From: Strongylocentrotus purpuratus
Lineage: Eukaryota > Echinodermata > Echinoidea > Camarodonta > Strongylocentrotidae
NCBI RefSeq assembly: GCF_000002235.5
Contig: NW_022145601.1
Coordinates: 19,723,389 to 19,787,388 of the forward strand
Length of the DNA: 64,000 bases
Direction of reading: 5' to 3'
In this document: positions 27,801-40,826 of the stretch, one piece after another
Numbering within the stretch: the first letter of the stretch is position 1
Layout of the letters: every line of letters starts with the position of its first letter
Notes under the pieces: generated by a model
Told to the model about the DNA's origin: nothing
Database searches by the model: none
The model's input: only the letters and a program-made list of their open reading frames with translations
Made by a program: the position numbers and the translations under genes

Positions 27801-30800
27801 TGGAGGCCATTATGATGACGTTATGAGTTAATTGAGGGTCAAATGAGACATGAAATCATATCTCCAACTTATAACCTATCTAAATATGAAAAAATATTGG
27901 GAGTTTCTATCTATTCTGAAGAGTTACAAAGAATTTTGTATAGACATGTTTTTGCTCATGTATTGTGGATAAAGATAACGCAGGTCCGCGCGCGCTGTCA
28001 ACTTTGACGGACGCTCATTGCGTTATTAAAAGGTGAACAAGTTATCAAAATGCTTGGAAAGATGTACCAAATATGATAATAGAGAACATTCGGCGATTCT
28101 ATGTTGCAAAATGCTAGTACGCGCAAAAAACGCGCGCGCATGCGCGTTTGCGTGATTTTTTGTCAAATGCTCCATATGGCCTGAAACGTATGCAAAAAAA
28201 ATTTGGGATGATTTGGAGCATTTTAATTTTTTTCGCGCGCGTAAACGCGCGTACGAACGCGCACGCGCGCATTTGCGCACGTTTATTGATCTGAAATTGA
28301 CCGGATGGATATTGATCTTCTTCCTGATAAATATGAATGAAAAATTCCTTTCCGTTATGAAGATATGATCATAAGTTTATTTTCACAAAATGGCGCCTGG
28401 ATGACGTCACGATAATTTTGAGTCTTTGAAAAGTCACGCAGTTCTAAGTTAGACTAAGATCTATCATCATGGCAAGTTTCATGATAATGGCTTTATTCAG
28501 TCTTGAGATATCCTGCGAACAAATTCGAGGAAGAATAATAATAAATAAATAAATAAATAAATAAATAATAAAAATCTTGACGAAATCAAAAGGTGATACG
28601 TCTACGTACGTATCACCTAATAATAATAAAGAAAAATCTTGACGAAATCAAAAGGTGATACGTTGACTTCGTTACGTATCACCTAAAAATTCTTTCATCA
28701 AGCAACAAGAATATAGGAGATTCGCTGTATAAAACACATGATACATGTTTTCATTCGGTCATTTATCGATATATCTGCTCTCTTTGAGGCTGTGTATCCA
28801 TCTATCATACTCAGCCTGATGGCTTTGTACCATAGATGCACACATCTTCAAATCAATACACTAGTTTACGGTTGTATCAGTGCGCATGCGCAGACAGTTG
28901 ACCTCGGGTCATTGGCTTTGAAACAAAGCCAATGACCCGAGGTCAGTGGTATTTATGCGTAAATTAAGATTGCGCCCATGCAAATGATGATATGCGCGCA
29001 CAACGCAGCGCGCAGGCAGTGATATCATCATAATTTGCATGGGCGCAATCTTAATTTACGCACAAATACATGACCTCTAGGTCATTGGCTTTGTTTACTC
29101 GCCAATACACCAGTTTACAGTTGTGTGCGCCATTTTAAACAAGGCCAATGACCTAGAGGTCATGTATTTGTGCGTAAATTAAGATTGCGCCCATGCAAAT
29201 TATGATGATATCACTGCCTGCGCGCTGCGTTGTGCGCGCATATCATCATTTGCATGGGCGCAATCTTAATTTACGCATAAATACCACTGGTCAAAGGTTA
29301 TTGGCCCTTTTTCCGGGGCCAATGACCCCGCTTCCGGGGCCAATGACCCGAGGTCAACTGTCTGCGCATGCGCACTGATACAACTGTAAACTGGTGTATT
29401 GCAGATAGATTGTCTAATAAAGTCATGCGCATACATCACTTCTATAACAGATATTTTAGTATCTAATTATAGACACGTCAGCTACTGACTGCCAATGCAA
29501 AAATAAGTGCGATTCTAATTTCACAAACTTACCGTCGAGCTAATGGAGAAGTTTTCATCTGGTGGAAGGTCCTTGTACTGAAAGAGAAAAATACCATAAT
29601 CAATTACAGAAAGTCATCGGGATTTTAATGTTCTGTGTGTAGAAAGCATAACCTGCCCTCTCATTTCTTGTTTGATTGATTTACGAACAAGACTAGTTAT
29701 TGGTATAATTAAAAGCACAGGGACACGCTTGTCCAACTGATACTAAAATATAACCTTCCTTCCCTTGTCTCCCCCCTTTCTCTCGAATCATTCTCATCCT
29801 TATCATCCTTCATCATCATCATCATCCCCCTCTTTCTCTTTTATCGTTATCATTATTATTATCATCATCAGCAGCAATTATCCTTATATTTTGCATATGC
29901 TTTGAATTATTTGCCCATTCTGCTTCATATTAAGTAAGTTCGTCTTGTTTCGAAAGATTTGTTTTGAGCTGTCATATTTTCACGCGATCGCTCACAATGG
30001 CAATCCTTCATCCGCAAAAGTTTTAGGAACTATGAAAATTTTACAATTTATCTTTTAATTTTTCTATAGTAATGTTATGCATTTTTGCTTATTCATGATT
30101 AATTCGTCCCTATTTTCACGAAGTGAGGGATGAGCACGAAATTAAAAGAGTGTTAGTTTTGAATAAATCGCTTTCAAACTTTCAAACTATAATCTCAACC
30201 TCTTTAATGTATCAAGGGCAAATAAATGTTATATCCTGGGATAGAACATATCTCAATGTTTAGTTCTATGTTTAATTATTTCCATAATTTCTTATATTTT
30301 TTGGGGAAATGAGCTGTAAACATAACCGTCACTTCGTGAAAACACGAAATTCAAGGACGCGCTGTAATTTTGTTTTCATGAAATGACGGCTCATAGCCGC
30401 GCGCGTAAAACATACGGGATTTTTCTCTCGTGGATTGCATTCCCGAAATGGACACTAAATACGACGAAACGTTATGTTTAATTGATGTACAGATAAAATA
30501 ACTCGAACTACGAGATAGAGTACATTTTCCTCTTTCTGTAGCTGCTTTTTTTTATTCCTCTGTTTGAACTTTTCACACAACCGTCATTTCGTGAAAACAC
30601 AAATTTACATAGAACGCTTTGATTTTGTTCTCAGGAAGTGACGGCTCGTAGCCGGGCGCGTATAAAACATATGGGATTTTTATTGTGGGAAACAATGTCA
30701 TGATACTCAACAATGGCAGTAGTGTAGTATAATCAGGCGCGCCGGAAGCAGTTTGGGATTGGGGGGGGGGGGGCAAACATTCCAGGCCCCGCGGAACGTT

Positions 30801-33800
30801 TTTCAAAGTGGAGTATTAACGATCAGGTAGTGCGTAAATTGGCGTAGGCTCAGGGGTTTTAGGTATTAAATTACGGTCAAATGAGCCTCCAGGGGCCACC
30901 TTAGGGCCCTTGGTGGGGTCTAGGGGGCAGAGCCCCCGGAAGCTCAGGGGTTTTAGGTATTTAATTACGGTCAAATGAGCATCCAGGGGCCCGCCTGAGG
31001 GCCCTTGGCGTGGCGGGGTCTGGGGGCAGAGCCCCCTAAAGCTCATGGTTTTAGGTATTTAATTACGGTCAGATGAGCATCCAGGGGTCGCCTCAGGGCC
31101 CTTGGTGGGGTCCAGGGGGCAAAGCCCCCGGAAGCTCATGGGTTTTAGGTATTTAATTACGGTCAAATGAGCATCCAGGGCCCGCCTAGGGGCCTGCCCC
31201 CGGAAGCTCAGGTTTTTAGGTATTTAATTACGGTCAGATGAGCTTCCAGGGAACCGTCTTAGGGCCCTTGGTGGGGTCCGGGGGCAGAGCCCCCGTAAGC
31301 TCTAGGGTTTTAGGCATTTAATTACGGTCAGATGAGCATATTTTGGTACTTCATTTTGTGACAAAAGTTGGCAGGTTACTTATATTTTCTCTCGCTCTTT
31401 CTTTCTTTTTCTCTGTAACACACTTTTTCAAAAAGTAAGGGGGCTCGAGCCCCCGAGCCCAGCCGTTTTGCAGACCAAGGACATATAAAGGCTTCTAAAT
31501 AAGCATATTTTTCGACCGACTGTAAAATTTGGAATTTCTAATTTTCAAACAAACGCATAAAAAGGTATGAATTACAAAAAAATTGAGAAAAAATACCGGA
31601 AAATCATATCATTTCAGCAACATTTGTAAATCACTGGTATCGAATACAAAATACCCCTACCCCATCAGTACGCCAGCGTTCAGGGGCTCATGTCTTCTCA
31701 CCCCTATAACAAAAAACAGACACGCTTTTCCATTCTCTCACAATATGTCCACGATATGCGCGTATCGCTATTATAAAAACCTCCAATGATAAATATAGGT
31801 GGCATATGCGCAATGTTTAGGAAATTCAATTCCTGTTAATTTTCCTTTTTTTTGAATGGAATTTTAAATTATTTTATTATTGGTATGTCCTCTTTAGTTA
31901 AAAATACAAACCATCTTTACTCCTTTACTTTTTTTTTTTTTTTTGGGGGGGGGGGGGGGCAAAAATGCGTTTTGCCCCCTGCCCCCCCCCCCCCCCCACT
32001 TCCGGCGCCTATGAGTATAATGCATGTAAAAGTAGGCCTAGTAGTAGATCATTCTGATCCTTATTATCCTGATTATCTTTTGCATACTTCTAGACGATAA
32101 ACTCAAAGAATGGACAATTGACATCATTGTCTTTAAGCTTACCGTTATATGCATCTGGCTAGAATTTGGTACTGGATGATTTAAATGGTAAACATAATAT
32201 TTGTGTCCTATTCATTCTAGTCTTATTCATTTGCCATTATATTTATGCTTTCAAGTTCCAATGTTTCTGACTGTTTTCAAGACAATATTTTTTTTGTCGA
32301 TCATAGTTCTATGTAGCTTGATATCTCATGGTAATTTTGAGAGAAAAGCAAACGAAGCAACGATTTCTGAATTGTAGTGACAATCGTTTGCCTTTGCTGC
32401 GCTTCAATAATACTATGACAAGCAGTATTACTTAAGTTTTCAAAGGACTCATGATAAATTCGTTTAACCACTTGACTGATATTGGCTTAAAACGCGCGGC
32501 ATCCCTCCTGTGCTACAGCATTTTTGTACAGTTCAAAAAGTGTACACTGTACACGAAAAGGCCAGATTTTTTTTTGAAAAAGCGCCGTACACGAAAAGGC
32601 CGGATTTTTTTTTAAAGAGCGCCATCTAATGTTCAAGACCTGTATAACAACATTGCAGTGCTAATTACACATACCTTACACACACATTAGGGCTAGGCAG
32701 TATGCAGTGTTACGGTCTTGAAAGTGCAATGCCCTAACCTGGTACGTACCACGTACATGTACGCGGTGCGCACAGGGCATGCAAGACCTAGACCACGTAC
32801 ATGTATGTGGCCCGCAATCAAGTGGCTAACAGTTGATTACCCTCGGTTGATTCTTTTGTTCGGATTATTTGGCGGGGAGAGATAGAAGTGAACGGTCTCA
32901 CGCTTAAAGGGACTATTTGTAACATTGTTCAGATGAGAGATAGTAGTGCTAAGGGAGTGACTTCGATGCTAGATGTACAATTAAAGATAATCTGAAAATT
33001 TGAGCGAAAACGGACCATTATTCATGGTACAAATTGAAAAAACTGATCTGATCGATTCCTTAATTCTCCCAACTATATTATTACAATTTAATTACATTTT
33101 AGGTGAATGGAAATCTCATAAAGCAATAAAATGGCTCTACATTCCATTTCAGACATTAAGTGTTGACAGTTTTTTTTTTATAGCCTGTATTATGTCTTTT
33201 TTCATGGAAAAACGGTTGGGAAAATTCAAAAATGGTCTGGAGAATTTTCTGTTAATCACTGTTAGAGTGTGTCATACATCGACTCCTTCAAAGAAAACCA
33301 TAGATATCTTCGTGGTTTGAGAATTTTTCCAGGATTTGCTTGCATGTCAGAGGGTTAGTACAGTAGAAGGAATATAGAAAGAAACATTTTATACAAAAAT
33401 TAAGCAAATTTTTTCATCAATCTTCAACAATGTTACCAAGTCACTTTAACGACGTTGTCATTATTCTTATTTGTTCATTGTCTGCTACGATGCTCTTTGT
33501 ATCAAAAACAGCTTTTATTGTTAGGCTTCCTGAAAGAAATTCAATTGTTGTTAAGAAATTTTGGGTTGCACTCTGTAGATTATGATGATGTGTTTGATCT
33601 TGTTTTCGATAAGATCAAACACATGATGGAAATCTACTGGGTGCATGCCAATAAGTTCTTTACTACAATAAACAAAAATGAGGTGCTATTCGGTGTGGCA
33701 TACACATGGCAATCACATGGTAGATAAAATTATGATCATCAGTACTGGGTCAAATAAATTAAAGAGAACTAAATTTGAACCCGGGCCATAGGCTACCCCC

Positions 33801-36800
33801 TCTCGTTCTCTCCCTCTTTATCGCCTTACCTTCCCCTCTCTTACCTCCCTGTGCATTTGTATGCCTCGATAATACAGGAAATAAACAACAAGATTCTTCC
33901 TCTTCCCCTCCTTCTTCCTAGTACATGTAGTAGGAGTAGTAGTAGCAGCAGTATCACAATAATAATGACAACAGTTATTATTATAACTATTATTATGGTT
34001 GGTGGTGTTACTAATGCTATTTTTGCAATTATTCTAATTGTTATTGTAATTATTATCCTTATCATGAATCTTATCGTTAAAGAGAAGATTCATTGATTTA
34101 AAAAACTAACTTTAATGTCATTATTGCAAAGGTGACACTTTGATTGGCCAAGGTTATCAAAAGCCAATGCTTAGACAACACTCAAAGTAATGATTATTAA
34201 CAATTACAAAACGCTTAGATACAGCCCCGACATAGCACCTGAAAAGCTCTCCGGTCGCTGCTGAGATATGACGTCACATGTTGAACATGATGTGCACAAG
34301 CAGACGATGTCCCATGACATCTCACACAATTTCACTGCCTGTTTTGTCATCTTTTCTTCAGTTATTTCTCTTACTTCAATACCCTCAGGCGAAATGTTTA
34401 ATCTATTGCCTCACTCTAAACCCCGTGCATGGTATTATTTGGATGAAAAATGCAAGGAAAAAAGAAGAAGGAATCTGTCGCTTGTAAACAAAATAGGACG
34501 CCATTGTATTTTCAGCTGCATACACCGCGGCATGTTCGGCGTTTCAAGAGGGAACAAATGACGTCCATGCTATCATTTCGGAGGTTTTTTAATTTGAAAG
34601 TGTGGTTTCTTTGATTGTTCATTACCCCCTATCCTGTGTATTTACAAACAAAAGAATTTAGTTTTCAGAATGGGGGTCATATCCCTTTTTGAATGATGTA
34701 AAATTCCATCACATTTATAAACACTAAACTCATTATAATTTGAGAAATAAAAGCATTGCAATTATGTTCATTCTTTATGGGGTGTCGTCTGCTTGGGCAG
34801 GGTTGGTTCATATTGTGACGGCATTAAAACATCGTTATTTTTCCGGCGAATCTCTCGCATATCCCAGATGCTATAGAGGTTGTTTTATTTGTATTTTTAT
34901 AAATCACCCGATATGTAGTTGAACTAAAACTTGCACGATGGACATCTGTTAGCTTACCAGTTTCTAATAATACGCTATTTGCCATATTTGTGATTTTCTA
35001 TGAATCCGCACTTTAATATTATTAATAATGAATATGAACATGATGATTATGATGACGATTGATATAAGTAGTATTATTATAATTGTTATCATATTATTAT
35101 TATCATCTGTATTATCAGCATAATCTATACAATGACAGTAGTGTAGTAAAGTCCATGTAGAAGTAGGCCTAGTAGTATATACTGATCCTTATTATCCTGA
35201 TTATCTTTTGCCATACGTGTAGACGATAAACTCATGACAACTGACAATTGTCATGAATGATTGTCTTTACCCTAACCATTAAATGCATCTGGCTCGAATT
35301 TTGCTTAGGTATTCAATTCAATTCAATTTGATTTTATTCAAGTCCATTAAAAAAAAGTACATTGAAAAACATTGTACATTGACAACATATTTACATGTAT
35401 ACATTGAACTTTAAACACACAATTCAAAAGAGAAGTAAAGACAAGAGTAAGAAATCAAGGAAATAGATAATGAACATGAAATGGAAATTGCAAAAAAACA
35501 AACAAATAAAGGTTCTGTCGAGGCAATTCCCAGCTTATTAAAATACCGAAATTTTTACTGATAAAGAAATCGAAAAGCATAGTGACATTATGGCAAAAAA
35601 GAGTTTAAAAGTTAAAAAAGTTTAAAAGTTATAAAAGTTAGGATGGATTAATTATTTTGTAGAGTATGAATAAAAAAAACCTTAAGTTTTGATTTAAAAG
35701 AATTAAGAAACGAAATTGTTTTAATATAATGAGGAAGAGAGTTCCATGTTGACGGTCCTTTTGATTTGAACGAAAAAGATGATGCTGTATTTTTACATTT
35801 TTCGACATAGTAATTTTCTGGATTTCTGGTATCATAATTATGCATTTCTGTTTTACATTTAATAATAGAGAAGAGATTATATGGTAATTTGTTATGCTTA
35901 TGTTTAAAGACCATTAATGAAATACAGTAGTCATTCAATTGATAGATTGTGAGAAGATTCAGTTTTTTAAATAGTGGTTGGAGCAGTATAGTGTGACATT
36001 GAACATATTCTTACAATCTTTTTTTGCAATTTCAATAATCCAAGGAGCCTACTGAGATATGTATTGGCCCATACAACATTGCAATACATTAAATAAGGTA
36101 AAATCATTGAATTATACAGAAGGATTAAAATATGTTCTGGCAAAAAATGCCGCAGTTTGCTGATGATACCAATATTCCTTGATATTTTTTTTAGATATAG
36201 TAGATATATGTTCGACCCATGATAAATGTTGATCGATAACAATTCCTAAGAAATTTGTGGATTGGACACGTTTTATTATTACACTATTCATACTAATATT
36301 AAGATTGGTCAATAAATTTTCTGTAATTGTATTTTGCTTACGATGAAAGTATATAAAGCTAGATTTGGAAGTGTTGAGAGATAACTTATTATAATTAAGC
36401 CACTGTGAAACATTGCATAAATTTACATAAATCATTAAAATTGTCATAGATATAAAGGATATTGGTGTCATCAGCAAAAAGAATGAATTTCAATTTATCA
36501 GTGCAATTAATCAAATCATTTATATACAGTAAAAGTATTTGGTACTGGATGATTTAAATGATAAAAATGAACTTGTGTCCTATTAATTCTAGTCTTATAC
36601 GTTTGCATTATGTTTTATTCATTCAAGTTCTAATGTTTCTGACTGTTTTCAAGGCAATATCTTTTTTGTCGATCATAGTTCTATGCAGGCGCGTACGCAG
36701 GGGGGGGGGGGGGGGTTGGAGTTAAACCCCCCCTTTAGTTTTTTTTTATGTGTGTATTTTTGAGCAACCCCCCCCCCCTTTGTGGATTTTCTTGTGTCCT

Positions 36801-39800
36801 CTTACCCCCCCCCCCCCCCGCTTATTCAGCGGCTGGCTGAGTCGTTGCGATTTTTTGGGGACAAAAAAAAAAAAGTGTCCTCTTACCCCCACCCCCCCCC
36901 CCCCCCTCTTATTCAGCGGCGGGCCGAGCCGTTGCGATTTTTGGCCCGATTTCAAAATGTTAAAACCCTCCCCTTGAAAAAAAATTGCGTACGCCGCTGG
37001 TTCTATGTAGCTTGATATCTCACGGTAATTTTGAGAGAAAAGCAATCAAAGCAACGATTTCTGAATTGAAGCGACAATCGCTTTCGCCTTTGCTGCTCTT
37101 CAAGTATACTTGACAAACAGTATTAATTAATGTTTCAAGGACTCATGATAAATTCGTTGAACAGTTGATTACCCTCGGTTGATTCTTTTGATCGGATTTT
37201 TTGGCGGGAAGAGATAGAAGTGATCGGTCTCACGCTTATAACGACGTTGTATTGTTATTCTTATTAGTTCATCGTCTCTACGATACTCTTGCAATCAAAA
37301 ACAGTTTTTATTGTCAGGCTTCCTGACAAAAATTCAATCGTTGTTAAGAAATTTTTGGTTTCACTCTGTAGATTATGATGATGTGTTTGATCTTGTTTTC
37401 AATAACAAGATCAAACATATAATGAAAATCTACTGGGTGCATGCCAATAAGTTCTTTACAACAATAAACAAAAAAGAGGTAAACATAAATTTAAAATATC
37501 AAATAATTCATACGAAACATATCATCATCAATTATCATCAATACTGTATTGCATTTTGAAACGTACATTTAGGATTTTGTGGAAAAGACTCATCAGGTAT
37601 ACATCCACGGAATACGAAGGTTATTTCAAACATTATACAGTACTTGTAAATATGCTAAAATGTCTTTATCTTTTGCATCATCATCCTCATCATCTGCATA
37701 GATTGTTTACCTGAAGACAAAAGAGGTACTCAAAACAGTACTGTGTGGTATAGTCTCTTTTTTGCACGCCATGGTTATCATGTTCTAGCTGAAAGGTTTA
37801 TATGTTGATCGAAACGAAACAAGGCAGTTCTTGAAAAAAAAGATGGTGGAGTTTTTCAATGGGAAATATGACTAATATAATCATCAACGTTACTTTTTTG
37901 TTCATCACTGTTTTTCATAAATGTTTTGTGAGTAGAGTGTCAGAAGCAAGTCAGTTTACACAATCTCTTTGTAGGGTATTTCAAAAAATTTAGTACACAG
38001 TCTCAAACGCTACAAAGTTTACCAATGCTAAAAGGTTATCTTCACCCAGGCGAACACGTAATCTTTGACTAAACAATTATCAGCTGAACAATGCATGATA
38101 AACATGGAAATATCATTTTGCTAAACAATTTCATTTCTCATCATACAGATAAATTCAAAACAGCAACATTATATTGTATGATTATAGGATAGTTTGAAAT
38201 ACCAAATACAATTATGATGAGAATAACTATAGAGAAGTTAAAATAAATCCATTAAATATGAACTAGTAACATTGTGTTTTGACAGAAAAAAAAAATGTGG
38301 AAATGTAAGTTATATTCATGTTCTAATAAAGGCATCAACTCCTGTAAATAGAAACATTTAAAAGAAAACACTTTTTTCAATACAAAGATACGATATGAGA
38401 ATTCATGGAACTGAAATCCAAAACTCTAATATGCATTACGGATTTCTAAAATTGAGGTAGGTATACCTGATAAATAGCTGTTTTGAGCTAAACATTTGAA
38501 CATCAAAGATTTATGTTTGCAGGAGTTCATTACAGTACTGTAACAGAAAACTGACACAGGTACGACCAGTCAGTTCATTGTTTCAGAAATCATGGAAAAT
38601 TTTACCAGTTCACTTTAAATCAATTCATTGATTTTATAATCAATCCATTTCATTGCGATTACTGAATTCTACACACAATTATAATTATGAGCGGAGTTTT
38701 CTATATGATATTCAAAATGTTAACAATTAAACAGTATAAAAGAGAGATTGAGGTATTTAAACATTGAAGCATTGCCACAACGATCAATATGAATGATTCT
38801 AGTTTCTTAAACATAACAAAAGTTCTTCAAGTTTCTTCACACGTATGTCATCCGAGCGATAGTGGCTAAGGCAGCGAAGATTCTCGATCTAGACTGCTTG
38901 AAAGCAAAAGGAAATAAGAGAAAGAAAAATCATCATAACAAAAGTCAAAGTCAAAGTCAATAGAAAATCATTATCAGAATGTCAATTATGAAAGGAAACT
39001 TTACAGTGCATTATATTTATGATTAGGTGAAATTATTATGTGTAGTTTTGGTACCAAATTTTAGAGAGTCTCTTAAATTTGATACTTTAATTGGTATAAC
39101 CTTAGTACTTAGCAATTTTTGTTAAGGATTAAAAAAACTTAGATGCTGACCTCGATAGGACTACTCATTCCCTTAAACTAAGAGACCTAAACATTAAAAA
39201 GAGGTCATCACGCCAAGTCACATCTGCAGCTCTATGTTCAGTGAATTATGAAGGACCCATCTAACCAGCATGTCGGTCCCTGTATCCAATCTTATTGTGT
39301 ATAATAAAAAAATAATTACAGTACAAGTTATTTTCCTTCTTTTTTTGCAAGCAGAGGTAAAGAAATACATCTTATATTATCTTTTGTACATCAAATTAAT
39401 CACTAGGCATAACTGACCCCAAACAGACGTTTTCAATTGCCCCTACCAAACAACTACCACCCCTATGCACATATACAGTGAGTGTGCTTGGTACTTGTCA
39501 TACAAGATGATCAAGACTTGACTCTATACACTCTATTTACAACAAATATTCCAATTTTGGTTCATAGAAGTTTTAGCTGAAAATATTATATACCAAATTG
39601 GTATTTAATTTTGGCGAAGGCTATATATATGTACATGACCATTGAATGGTCATGTACATAATTATATAGCCTTCGCCAAAATTAGAAACACGTTCCTGTC
39701 CAGCTTTGTACTATGTCTGCTAAGTGCATTACATATTCCATATCTATATTTCCCTGTTAATATTTAATTGCTTATGTAGCCATCATATATAATAGCAGTG

Positions 39801-40795
39801 TATTTCAAAGATTTTTTATCGATCGCAAGTTCGGTAGTGAGCGCAAATCAATGGATGGCATTATAACAGACCGGTCATGATTAATCATAACTCTCTATAT
39901 GCTGCTCATGTGTGATTTTCTTTAACATACCATGAAAACTATTCTCGCCTGGATTTGTATCTGGCCTGCGGCATTGTTGAAAAGTAGATGTACCAGTCCT
40001 AGTGCTTCCTTAATATAAGCGCAAATTGTATCTACTGCATCTGAAACTAAGTGAAAGCAAAAACATCATCATAATCATTACCACTGAAGTGTGGGTTATT
40101 TCTGTAGATTCCCCTGTGCAATGTTGTGACATGTACATCATCTGGTATGGTGCTTGCTTGGAAAATTCTTTAAAACACGGAGTGGAGTTGGGAAACATTT
40201 GCTTGTATCATAAACAATTGTTAAAAATAATTATTTTATAGGGTGAGGGACCAAGGATACTAAAGTGCCGCCTTTAAAACACACCTTGAGTACAGACAAT
40301 GGAAGAAAATAAGCTAAACGTGTGTGCTTCGTTCCCCAACTGGTAAACTACTCATGAGATTACTTCTTAGTCTCCGAACAACAGTATCCCATTTCCGGAT
40401 GGTGCCATTTAGTCATTTTCAGGCCTTCAGGGTAGGACCGTAGACTATTTGATTTTCATTTCTTAAATATCAGTTCATTCATGTCCCTTTTTGCTTGAAA
40501 GGCAACTCAGTGAATTCCCTATCAGTTAAACAGGAGGGGCTACATCCCAGGTTATCTCAGCTGAGCATATTGATAATTTTCATAACTCCCCCGGTGCCCT
40601 TGGCCATGTTGGCCTTGGGCTTGGAGCCCTGAAGCTGCTTACACCACAAGCACACCTTTACAAGCAGGGGCGGATCTAGAGGGGGGGTTGGGGGGGTTGC
40701 AACCCCCCAAAAAAAAATCCGGGGACCATTTTTTAAAATCTTATCTTTTTTTAAACTTGTAATTTTATTTTATTCTATTTCTATGTATTTATTTC

Positions 40796-40826
<31 letters not shown>

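Larger units (their letters stand above)
17787..28690. repeat. 11-kb array of six transposon-like units (A-A-A-B-B-A)
   Basis: Four ~2-kb A units start at 17787, 19761, 21787 and 26573 with ACTAGACTTTAATTCGTCAC. Two ~1.3-kb B units start at about 23933 and 25248. All share the same right third, which includes ACAAAATGGCGCCTGGATGA, CAGTTCTAAGTTAGACTAAG and CCTGCGAACAAATTCGAGGA. Most units end in one to three copies of a hairpin (AGGTGATACGT...ACGTATCACCTAA) preceded by TCTTGACGAAATCA. The 5' end of A carries ATTCGTCA...GACGAATTAGGTGATA, so both ends share sub-terminal inverted motifs. No protein is encoded. Helitron/Helentron-type non-autonomous elements are one reading and a satellite is another. 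The array fills most of lipoxygenase intron 2. Confidence 0.85.
32022..33690 (+). repeat. Local duplication, copy A
   Basis: This segment is homologous to 35140-37480 in the same orientation. Matching blocks include TTATTATCCTGATTATCTTT, GTTTCTGACTGTTTTCAAG, CAACGATTTCTGAATTG and GATTATGATGATGTGTTTGA. Copy A carries two insertions absent from copy B (32468-32826 and 32907-33446) and lacks two present in B. A 90-codon frame at 33455-33727 overlaps the last block but has no known domain. Confidence 0.8.
35140..37480 (+). repeat. Local duplication, copy B
   Basis: This is the partner of copy A (32022-33690). It carries a LINE fragment (35309-36538) and a hAT-like element (36686-36999) that copy A lacks, while A has three elements that B lacks. 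The last shared block (37310-37480) has a frame similar to A's ([12 protein letters not shown]), with an in-frame 3-bp difference and many amino-acid changes. Confidence 0.8.

Noticed and set aside
33455-37559. Duplicated frame reading [12 protein letters not shown] as a conserved small gene
   Set aside because: The two copies differ by many amino-acid changes and lie in a duplicated non-coding block; no domain and no splice context.
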